From positions 1 through 6,566 of the forward strand of contig CAYTFZ010000124.1 of assembly GCA_964437215.1 (NCBI GenBank): a stretch of DNA of 6,566 nucleotides, given 5' to 3'. The translations under genes were made by a program, and so were the position numbers. The DNA is from JAAYAN01 sp964437215. GTDB taxonomy: Bacteria > Bacteroidota > Ignavibacteria > Ignavibacteriales > Melioribacteraceae. The stretch's first letter is position 1, and each line of letters opens with the position of its first letter. This document shows positions 1 through 5,749 of this stretch, piece after piece. Under the pieces are notes generated by a model that saw nothing but the letters and a program-made list of their open reading frames with translations, was not told the origin of the DNA and ran no database searches.

Positions 1-643
1 AAAAGTGTACGGTCAAACCGGTATTAAAATAAATGTAATTTCCGGTGAAGAAGAAGCTCGTCTTTCATTTTTAGGCGCAATTTCTGCAGGACAGCCAAAT
101 CTTCCAAAAATGGTTATTGATGTTGGCGGCGGGAGCACAGAAATTATTTACGGAGATAATGATGAAGTTTTCTTTTCGAAAAGTTACAGAATAGGCACTG
201 TAAGTCTTACGGAAAAATTTCTTAAATCCAACCCTCCGCTTACGGAAGAACTTGAGGAAATGAACAATTATATATCCTTAACATTTGATGAGCTTGCAAA
301 TATTATCAAACAGCCTGCCGAGGTTATTGCTGTTGCCGGAACACCTACTAGCATAAGCTGCATAAATCAGAATCTTAAAGAATACAACGAAGAAAAAGTT
401 GAAAACAGCATCGTAACTTCCGAAGAAATAGGAAAGCTTATAAAAGTAATGGAAGGAATAACTTCCGAGGAAATCCTTAACCGTTTCGGCAATGTTGTAA
501 AAGGCAGAAATGATGTAATTTTATCGGGCGCTTGCATTCTTCAAAATTTGCTTAGAACTTGTTCCTTTTCCGAAATGACTGTTAGCGGCAAAGGAATAAG
601 ATATGGCGCTGTTGCAGATTATATCAGAACAATAAATAAATAA
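1..643 (+). CDS. Ppx/GppA family phosphatase (exopolyphosphatase or pppGpp phosphohydrolase), 5' end cut by the window
   Basis: This family hydrolyses terminal phosphates of polyphosphate and/or converts pppGpp to ppGpp in the cytoplasm, using an actin/ASKHA-type fold. The frame is open to the left edge, so the GTG at 5-7 is internal. 213 residues are visible of a family usually about 300 long, so roughly the first 90 are missing. Counting from that GTG, I see ISGEEEARL (12-20), the phosphate-binding loop VIDVGGGSTEI (37-47), the second nucleotide/phosphate motif VAGTPTS (110-116), the GRNDVILSG segment (167-175, family form ERADVI.xG) and the C-terminal VSGKGIRYG (193-201). The protein ends soon after this last motif, so it is the short form without the extra C-terminal domains of E. 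coli Ppx. Which substrate it prefers cannot be read from the sequence. It is the only + strand gene and converges on the Yip1-like gene, with the 3' ends overlapping. Confidence 0.93.
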   Translation, partial: KVYGQTGIKINVISGEEEARLSFLGAISAGQPNLPKMVIDVGGGSTEIIYGDNDEVFFSKSYRIGTVSLTEKFLKSNPPLTEELEEMNNYISLTFDELANIIKQPAEVIAVAGTPTSISCINQNLKEYNEEKVENSIVTSEEIGKLIKVMEGITSEEILNRFGNVVKGRNDVILSGACILQNLLRTCSFSEMTVSGKGIRYGAVADYIRTINK

Positions 644-1292
644 GAATCCGCGGCAATAATAAAACTATTGTTGAATAAACTGCTGAAAATATAATTTTTC
701 CTGTCTGGATTTTCAAAGACAAGAATATCAAAAACGCATTCCAAAATAAAACTATAGCTTCCAGAAGAATAATAAAATAAGCCTGAAAAGGCTTTACTTC
801 ATAAAAATAAGGATTTGTATCTGTTAAATAATTTCCGAATATAGCATAAGCTGAAGGAACAATAATTATAACCGAAACAACCTGCGGTAAGTAAGAAAAT
901 ATTAACAGAGAAAAATTATCTTTCCATCTGGTGTTTTTGCCAAAACCGGATTTTTTTAATAAAAAAGAAAGGATAAATATCGTAGTCGGAAAAATAAGTA
1001 AAGAATAAAACGCTTTGTCAAAAGAAAATGAGATTTTCTCATTAAAAACAACATTTCCTATTATCACATATTCAATATAAATTTTTACAGATACAAGAAA
1101 CAGAATCGGTATAATATAATTTTTCTGTTCCGACCAGATTATTTGTTTTATTGCATTTGAAGGATTATAAACAAGCTTTAAGAATATTTCCCAAAGATTC
1201 AGATTTGCAACTTTATCTCTCAGTGAGAACCCGCAACTTCGGCATATTGCTCTGTAAATTTCGTTCTCTGTTTTGCACTTGGGACAAATCAT
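624..1292 (-). CDS. Zinc-ribbon plus Yip1-like integral membrane protein
   Basis: 222 residues. The N-terminus carries a compact zinc ribbon, with C3-x2-C6 and C17-x2-C20 and a glycine after the last cysteine, as in other prokaryotic ribbon-membrane fusions. About five hydrophobic stretches follow (roughly 59-78, 93-112, 133-153, 170-192, 200-221), a count and layout that resemble bacterial Yip1-domain proteins; the FSLLIFSYLP segment (127-136) at the third helix is typical of that family. The function of bacterial Yip1 proteins is not established. The start is supported by an AGGAG sequence five bases before the ATG. It lies 11 bp after the DUF5683 gene and is the last gene of the - strand run. 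Its final 20 bases overlap the end of ppx on the other strand. The Yip1 assignment rests on topology and general resemblance; the ribbon and membrane nature are seen directly. Confidence 0.8.
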   Translation of the reverse strand: MICPKCKTENEIYRAICRSCGFSLRDKVANLNLWEIFLKLVYNPSNAIKQIIWSEQKNYIIPILFLVSVKIYIEYVIIGNVVFNEKISFSFDKAFYSLLIFPTTIFILSFLLKKSGFGKNTRWKDNFSLLIFSYLPQVVSVIIIVPSAYAIFGNYLTDTNPYFYEVKPFQAYFIILLEAIVLFWNAFLIFLSLKIQTGKIIFSAVYSTIVLLLPRILIYLLF

Positions 1293-1297
1293 TTTGT

Positions 1298-1302
1298 CTC
1301 CT
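1298..1302 (-). promoter_or_regulatory. Shine-Dalgarno sequence of the Yip1-like gene
   Basis: AGGAG read on the - strand, five bases before the ATG at 1292-1290 and just after the TAA of the DUF5683 gene (1306-1304). It fixes the start of the Yip1-like gene and shows that at least some genes here use Shine-Dalgarno initiation. Confidence 0.7.
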
Positions 1303-1303
1303 G

Positions 1304-1798
1304 TTAAAATTTAATTGAAATTTGTAATTGCGGACTGAATGTTACGGGATCGGGTAAAACATTAAAATCAAAAAGCTGCGCATCTACATAAGCATCTACA
1401 AGCGTAAGAATGTAAGTCAAGCCTATGTAAACAGCAAACTGGTCTCTTTGATCCCTGTAAAACTCCCGCACTCTTTTATAGTCTCCAATTTGATTTTTAC
1501 TGTATAGTCTTGCATATTTCCAATAAAGATTATTATTATCAACCCATACACTTACAAAATAGTAACCGAGCCCGAGTATAACGGGTACTTTCCAATAGGA
1601 TTCATTATAAATCTGTCCCAGACCTGGAACAACAGCGCTTAACAAAACAGCTTTCAATGGAGATTTTTGCATTACAAACACCGAATCGTCGGAAGAATAT
1701 CCGGTTTGAAGGGAATCCTGAATTATATTTTCCTGCGAAAATGCGCTGCAGGAAAATAAAAAAAATATAAACGCTATTTTAATAATTATTTTTCGCAA
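1304..1798 (-). CDS. DUF5683 domain protein, exported or membrane-anchored, function unknown
   Basis: About 164 residues from the chosen TTG start at 1798. That start gives a textbook export signal: MRK, a hydrophobic stretch to about residue 16, then SCSAFSQ, with cleavage probable near residues 21-22. The cysteine at 17 makes a lipoprotein possible, but the residue two before it is phenylalanine, a poor lipobox. In-frame TTG codons at 1807 and 1816 are alternatives; no ATG lies near. The DUF5683 signature follows: SPLKA (46-50), PGLGQIYN (58-65), a hydrophobic segment at about 71-86, a charged REFYRDQRDQ stretch (111-120), another hydrophobic segment (about 122-136) and DAYVDAQLFDF (135-145). 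The start lies inside the end of parB (20 bp overlap), suggesting coupled translation. parA-parB-DUF5683 is an order I recall from many Bacteroidetes, but the role of DUF5683 is unknown. Confidence 0.82.
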   Translation of the reverse strand: MRKIIIKIAFIFFLFSCSAFSQENIIQDSLQTGYSSDDSVFVMQKSPLKAVLLSAVVPGLGQIYNESYWKVPVILGLGYYFVSVWVDNNNLYWKYARLYSKNQIGDYKRVREFYRDQRDQFAVYIGLTYILTLVDAYVDAQLFDFNVLPDPVTFSPQLQISIKF

Positions 1799-2729
1799 CG
1801 ATATCAAAGAGATCAAAAAGTCTGTCTAATTCATCATTAGAATAAAATTCAAAAACAACCTGTCCCGTTCCGTCTTTCTTTTGCCGGCAAATTACTTTTG
1901 TTCCGAAAATACCGCGCAGTTTTGCCTCAATATCTTTTTGCGTGATAGTTTCAAGAGAATCGGACTGATTAGTGCTGGAATGTTTATTATTTTCGGGAGC
2001 AGAAAGAAAGTTCTTAACTAATGCTTCAACCTGGCGGACGCTTAATTCTTCTTTTATTATTTTTTTCAGGATTTCAAATTGTACACTTTCGTCGTTCAAC
2101 GGTATAAGCGCTCTTGCGTGTCCTGCGCTTATTTCCTCTTTTGCAAGGCTTTCCTGAACAGTTGCAGGAAGTTTAAGCAGACGCATTGAGTTTGTTATTG
2201 TAGTTCTGTTTTTCCCTACTCTTTCAGCTATTTCTTCCTGCGACAGGCTGCATTCTTCCATCAGTCTTTTGTAAGCCATCGCTTCTTCAATTGCATTGAG
2301 CTGTTCGCGCTGTATATTTTCTATAAGCGAAAGCGCAAGCATTGCTTCAGTGCTTTCAACTTTAATTACGTAAGCAGGAATTTCTCTGAAACCGATATCG
2401 CGGCAGGCGCGGAGTCTTCTTTCGCCAGAAATCAATTCAAATTTGCCAAGTTCTTCTTTGCGTCTTACTGTTATTGGTTGGATAAGTCCGTTTGCAAGAA
2501 TCGATTTTTTTAATTCTTCAAGAGCTTCTTCGTTAAATTCAGTTCGTGGCTGATATGGATTAGGGGTTATTGAAAGGATTGGTATTTTTATTAAAATATC
2601 GTAAGATCTTCCGTCATCCTTTCGGATTTCACCGGCTGTAATAGCAAGCGGATTTTCGATGCTGTTATTTAACCGGGGATTAATTAATGCATCCAGTCCC
2701 CTTCCTAATCCAATTTTATTCTTATTCAT
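1779..2729 (-). CDS. parB: Chromosome partitioning protein ParB (Spo0J/Noc family CTPase)
   Basis: 316 residues, full length for a chromosomal ParB. The protein binds parS sites near the origin, uses CTP to slide along DNA and interacts with ParA. Visible parts: an N-terminal KIGLGRGLDALI (5-16), matching the short ParA-stimulating segment; box I with NPYQPR (57-62); the CTP-binding motif GERR (102-105); ENIQR (137-141); a helix-turn-helix at about 162-188 (LSQEEIAERVGKNRTTI...) for parS recognition; a polar linker rich in N, S and T (about 244-260); and a C-terminal dimerisation segment (about 262-312). The ATG start overlaps the end of parA by 8 bp and has no Shine-Dalgarno sequence, which suggests translational coupling. 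All key motifs are intact. I could not find a parS palindrome in the window. Confidence 0.97.
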   Translation of the reverse strand: MNKNKIGLGRGLDALINPRLNNSIENPLAITAGEIRKDDGRSYDILIKIPILSITPNPYQPRTEFNEEALEELKKSILANGLIQPITVRRKEELGKFELISGERRLRACRDIGFREIPAYVIKVESTEAMLALSLIENIQREQLNAIEEAMAYKRLMEECSLSQEEIAERVGKNRTTITNSMRLLKLPATVQESLAKEEISAGHARALIPLNDESVQFEILKKIIKEELSVRQVEALVKNFLSAPENNKHSSTNQSDSLETITQKDIEAKLRGIFGTKVICRQKKDGTGQVVFEFYSNDELDRLFDLFDIVAKNNY

Positions 2730-3507
2730 TATCTGGTCGTATAATTTGGTTTTTTGTTCTGTTGATTACTTCCGATGCCAATGAAATATAATTCCGCGAA
2801 CCGGTTGAAATGGCATCATATAAAATTACCGGCTTTTGGTGGCTAGGAGATTCGGATATTCTTACATTTCTGTGGATTATAGTATCAAAAACCTTATCGC
2901 CGAAATACTTGCGTACTTCTTCCACTACCTGAACAGAAAGCCTTAAACGGGAATCAAACATTGTAAGAAGCACTCCTTTTATTTCCAAATCCGGATTAAA
3001 ATGTTTTTTCACGATATTAATTGTGTTGAGCAGCTGCCCCAATCCTTCAAGTGCGAAATACTCGCATTGAACAGGAATAAGAACCGAATTTGCTGCTGTA
3101 AGTGAATTCAGAGTGAGAATTCCAAGCGATGGCGGGCAATCGATAAAAACATAATCATATTTATCGTCTATTTCCGCAACAGCATTTTTAAGCAGTCTTT
3201 CTCTGTTATTCACATCAACAAGTTCAACCTCGGCACCAACAAGATTTATATTTGAAGGAACTATATCCAGATAAGGCATATACGTTTGCTGAACTGACTG
3301 CATTAACGTATTCTTTCCTACTAAAACTTCGTAAACGGAGTTTTCGTAGTCTTCAACGCCTAAACCCGAAGAAGAATTCGCCTGCGGATCTATATCAATT
3401 ATAAGCGTTTTCTTTTCGGCAGCCGCAACCGAAGCCGATAGATTTATGGATGTAGTGGTTTTTCCTACGCCGCCTTTCTGGTTTGCTATTGCAATAATTT
3501 CAGCCAT
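2722..3507 (-). CDS. parA: Chromosome partitioning ATPase ParA (Soj family)
   Basis: 261 residues, the size of chromosomal Soj-type ParA without the N-terminal DNA-binding extension found in many plasmid ParAs. It is a dimerising ATPase that binds nucleoid DNA non-specifically and moves ParB-parS complexes. Motifs: the deviant Walker A KGGVGKTT at 11-18 with the signature first lysine; the A' motif around LIIDIDPQAN (35-44) with D38/D40; and Walker B at 119-124 (YVFIDC) followed by PPSLG (125-129). The C-terminal RNVRISESPSHQKP region (213-226) is highly typical of Soj. The ATG has no evident Shine-Dalgarno sequence; the 92 bp AT-rich gap before it is the largest on this strand and the likeliest place for a parAB promoter. 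It pairs with parB. The usual neighbours mnmG (gidA) and rsmG (gidB) of many other bacteria are not in this window. Confidence 0.97.
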   Translation of the reverse strand: MAEIIAIANQKGGVGKTTTSINLSASVAAAEKKTLIIDIDPQANSSSGLGVEDYENSVYEVLVGKNTLMQSVQQTYMPYLDIVPSNINLVGAEVELVDVNNRERLLKNAVAEIDDKYDYVFIDCPPSLGILTLNSLTAANSVLIPVQCEYFALEGLGQLLNTINIVKKHFNPDLEIKGVLLTMFDSRLRLSVQVVEEVRKYFGDKVFDTIIHRNVRISESPSHQKPVILYDAISTGSRNYISLASEVINRTKNQIIRPDNE

Positions 3508-3599
3508 ACTGGAATCACATCAAGTTTTTTTTAATAGAGTTAGAATATAAACAAATTATCAAAAATTAAAGATAGAAATATAAAATTCTTCCCGCTAAT
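3508..3599 (-). promoter_or_regulatory. AT-rich gap upstream of parA, possible promoter region
   Basis: A 92 bp non-coding stretch between the hydrolase stop and the parA ATG, the only sizeable gap in the - strand run. Read on the - strand it contains TATATT (3549-3544), close to a sigma-70 -10 hexamer but without a good -35 partner, a TTGATA (3562-3557) without a well-spaced -10, and a run of eight A (3532-3525). There is no hairpin with a T-run to end the upstream unit, and no parS-like palindrome. A promoter is inferred from the gap rather than shown by a clean motif. Confidence 0.3.
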
Positions 3600-4277
3600 T
3601 TAAATATCTATTTCCTCGCCATATTCCAAAACCCTGCAATTAACATTCATTTTTTCAACATCTTCTTTAAATTTTAAAGGATTGTTTTCTATCACTTCAA
3701 ATGTGTTGTAATGTGTTGGAATAACCATTTTGGGGTTAATAAATTCAACAGCTTTTACAGCATCTTCTATTCCCATTGTAAAATTATCGCCTATAGGACA
3801 AAGCATAACATCAATTTTATTCATTTCCCCTATAAGTTTCATATCATAAAAAAGTCCTGTGTCGCCTGTGTGATAAATTATTTTATTTTCAATAAATAAA
3901 AGTATTCCAGCCGCCGGACCTGCAAAATGATTATCGGGTGTAAGCGAACCGTGATGAGCAATAGTGAATTTTACCTTTCCGAAATTAAATTTGTAACTTC
4001 CACCGATATGCATATTATGCGCGCGTAAACCTCGTGAAGCACAATAATCTGCAAGTTCGTTAACACAAATAACAAGTGAATTTTGTTTTTTTGCAATTTT
4101 TAATGTATCACCGAAATGATCTCCGTGAGCATGAGAAAGTAAAATATAATCAGCTTTTACCTGGTCCGATTTAACCGGAGAATTCGGATTGCCATCCAAA
4201 AAAGGATCAATAAGCAGATGTTCGCCCTTGTTTGTAGTAATTCCGAATGCACTGTGAGCAAAGTATCTTAGTTTCAT
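3600..4277 (-). CDS. Metal-dependent hydrolase of the UPF0173 (YtkL-like) family, metallo-beta-lactamase fold
   Basis: 225 residues, the usual size for this single-domain family. It begins with the family-typical MKLRYFAHSAF, where H8 sits in the first strand. The metal-binding HxHxDH motif is SHAHGDH (48-54), giving H49, H51, D53 and H54. Further candidate ligands are H108/H109 in the AHHG segment, D139 in HTGDTG (136-141) and H189 in IPTHYN (186-191). The PIGDNFTMG stretch (161-169) is characteristic of UPF0173. Such proteins are predicted cytoplasmic hydrolases with one or two metal ions; the natural substrate is not known to me, so no pathway is assigned. The ATG is supported by a GAGG five bases upstream. 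The gene follows the glycosyltransferase by 13 bp, so they are probably co-transcribed, though a shared pathway is not implied. Confidence 0.92.
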   Translation of the reverse strand: MKLRYFAHSAFGITTNKGEHLLIDPFLDGNPNSPVKSDQVKADYILLSHAHGDHFGDTLKIAKKQNSLVICVNELADYCASRGLRAHNMHIGGSYKFNFGKVKFTIAHHGSLTPDNHFAGPAAGILLFIENKIIYHTGDTGLFYDMKLIGEMNKIDVMLCPIGDNFTMGIEDAVKAVEFINPKMVIPTHYNTFEVIENNPLKFKEDVEKMNVNCRVLEYGEEIDI

Positions 4278-4282
4278 CTTAA

Positions 4283-4286
4283 CCTC
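4283..4286 (-). promoter_or_regulatory. Shine-Dalgarno sequence of the UPF0173 hydrolase gene
   Basis: GAGG (within GTGAGG) on the - strand, five bases before the ATG at 4277-4275 and inside the 13 bp gap after the glycosyltransferase stop. It supports this start. Confidence 0.6.
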
Positions 4287-4290
4287 ACTT

Positions 4291-4956
4291 TTATTTTGTT
4301 AAAACTACCTTTAAGAATCCCTTAATTGCTTCAATATTTTTCATTTTGCTCTCTTCTTCACCGTAAATTACAGGAATATTTACCGAACCGATAGTAAGAT
4401 TATTCCGGGCCGCATTTACAAGTATTTCGCTTTCTGCTTCAAATCCATTTAAAGAGGGCAAAATATCTTTTAATATAGAAGTTTTATAAATACGGAACCC
4501 GCATTGGCTGTCGTTTATCTTTACACCTGTTTTAATTGTGAGAATATGAGAAGTAAGAAAGTTGCTTAATCTTCTCGCAAGCGGCATATTTTCGAGTGAA
4601 TGCATTCTGTTGCCGATAACTATATCGTAAGCGCCGCATTTTTCAAGCATTTGCGGAATAGACGATACCGGATGTTGCAAGTCGGCATCAATTGTAATTG
4701 TATACCGGGTATCAAGCTCGATACTTTTCAGGAAGCCTGTATTTAAGGCAGCTCCTTTGCCATTATTTTTTGAATGATTTAAAAGAACTATTTTATCATT
4801 TTGCGAAATTTCTCCGAGGCTTCCGTCATCCGACCCATCATTTACTGCAATTAAAATATCCACCAACGGAATCAGTTCCGAAACAATTTGTGCAAGAAAT
4901 CTTTTTTCGTTATAAAAAGGAAGTATTGCGCAAATTTTATTTGCTGAAATTTTCAA
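4291..4956 (-). CDS. Glycosyltransferase family 2 protein, DPM1/polyprenyl-phosphate-sugar type
   Basis: About 221 residues from a TTG at 4956. GT2 enzymes transfer a sugar from a nucleotide donor; the best-resembling subgroup makes polyprenyl- or dolichyl-phosphate sugars. Counting from this start: the first strand ICAILPFYNE (8-17), NDGSDDGS (39-46) for the nucleotide, NNGKGAALNTGF (64-75), the metal-binding DAD within IDADLQHP (89-96), GNRM plus MPLARRLSNFLTS (115-118 and 124-136), SQCGFR (150-155) and GFEAESE (171-177). No transmembrane segment follows, so it is a soluble or peripheral single-domain enzyme. The frame stays open upstream inside cdaA (ATG at 4998 and 5052, TTG at 5091), but GT2 proteins begin just before the first strand and the extra residues look like shadow coding of cdaA. 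Hence the TTG with a 20 bp overlap is preferred. The sugar and acceptor are unknown. Confidence 0.9.
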   Translation of the reverse strand: MKISANKICAILPFYNEKRFLAQIVSELIPLVDILIAVNDGSDDGSLGEISQNDKIVLLNHSKNNGKGAALNTGFLKSIELDTRYTITIDADLQHPVSSIPQMLEKCGAYDIVIGNRMHSLENMPLARRLSNFLTSHILTIKTGVKINDSQCGFRIYKTSILKDILPSLNGFEAESEILVNAARNNLTIGSVNIPVIYGEEESKMKNIEAIKGFLKVVLTK

Positions 4957-5749
4957 AAATTGATTTCCATCCTTTATCTTTTGATATATTAAGCACATCC
5001 GACAGCCGGTTGTATAAAAATTCTTTTGATACGCCCCTTGAAATATTTCCATCCTGCGCAATTGATATGCTGCCTGTTTCTTCGGAAACAACTATGCAAA
5101 TAACATCAGCTTGCTCTGTAATACCTACTGCTGCCCTGTGCCGCATTCCCAAATCAATTCCGCCAATATTTGTTTTTTGAGTAAGAGGAAGTGTACAGCG
5201 CGCAGCCTCAATAATTCCGTTGGAAATAATAACTGCCCCGTCGTGCAGCGGAGAGCGGGGGAAAAATATTGAACGAAGCAGGTTTTTACTTATTTTTGAT
5301 TGAATCATTTCACCGCTTTCAATAACTGCTTTAAGCCCTGTTGAAAGAGTAATAACCATTAATGCACCGTGCTGAACCTGGGCAAGATCGAAAGCGGCTT
5401 CTGTTATTATTTCGGGAACATTTTTTTCTTCTTTCTTAAATACAAGATTTATTATTCTGTTTCTTCCCACAAGAACTAACAACCTGCGTATTTCGGGCTG
5501 GAAAAGAATTATAAACGCAATTACCCAAATATCTGTTATTAATTTAAGTATCCAGCTAAGAGCTTTTAAATTTAAACCTTGAGCTACAAAAGAAAGAATT
5601 AAAACTATTATTAATCCATAAAATATTTGGGCAGCAATTGTCCCTTTTATAACTGAATATAATTTGTAGAAAATAAAACTTACAAGGAATATATCAAGTA
5701 TATCCAAAAGAGTAACGGGCAAAAAACCTATTTTAAAAAGTTCTACCAT
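4937..5749 (-). CDS. cdaA: Membrane diadenylate cyclase CdaA (DacA, TIGR00159/DisA_N domain), c-di-AMP synthase
   Basis: 270 residues, close to the roughly 273 of B. subtilis CdaA. It joins two ATP molecules into the second messenger c-di-AMP at the inner face of the membrane. Three N-terminal transmembrane helices are seen (about 15-33, 37-57, 66-83), then FQPEIRR (83-89) and the DAC domain. Key motifs are intact: GALMVI (128-133), the catalytic DGA in SPLHDGAVII (170-172), RHR in GMRHRAAVG (203-205) and SEETGSIS (222-229). The ATG directly follows the folP stop (TAA then ATG, no gap), so translation is probably coupled. The 3' end overlaps the glycosyltransferase. Neither cdaR (YbbR) nor glmM, its operon partners in Firmicutes, is present here. 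Linkage of a TIGR00159 protein to folP is something I recall from Bacteroidetes. c-di-AMP commonly controls potassium and osmotic balance and wall homeostasis; the targets here are unknown. Confidence 0.96.
   Translation of the reverse strand: MVELFKIGFLPVTLLDILDIFLVSFIFYKLYSVIKGTIAAQIFYGLIIVLILSFVAQGLNLKALSWILKLITDIWVIAFIILFQPEIRRLLVLVGRNRIINLVFKKEEKNVPEIITEAAFDLAQVQHGALMVITLSTGLKAVIESGEMIQSKISKNLLRSIFFPRSPLHDGAVIISNGIIEAARCTLPLTQKTNIGGIDLGMRHRAAVGITEQADVICIVVSEETGSISIAQDGNISRGVSKEFLYNRLSDVLNISKDKGWKSIFENFSK

Noticed and set aside
651..673. Stem-loop after the ppx stop as an intrinsic terminator
   Set aside because: The stem has only eight pairs with two G-U, is AT-rich and is not followed by a T-run; it lies inside the Yip1-like coding region. 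Not strong enough to annotate as a terminator.
1747..1750. Lipobox cysteine in the DUF5683 signal peptide
   Set aside because: The segment reads LFSC; phenylalanine at -2 is a poor match, and SAFSQ just after it suits ordinary signal peptidase cleavage better.
1972..2157. Open frame of 61 codons on the + strand
   Set aside because: It lies antisense inside parB, with no recognisable domain and no ribosome-binding site; a shadow frame.
3525..3532. Run of eight T on the + strand, as the tail of a terminator
   Set aside because: No + strand gene ends nearby and no hairpin precedes it; on the coding strand it is an A-run upstream of parA.
3711..3899. Open frame of 62 codons on the + strand
   Set aside because: It is antisense to the UPF0173 hydrolase, with low-complexity composition; a shadow frame.
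4698..5180. Open frame of 160 codons on the + strand
   Set aside because: It runs antisense across the glycosyltransferase and cdaA, both of which have strong family motifs; nothing recognisable in this frame.
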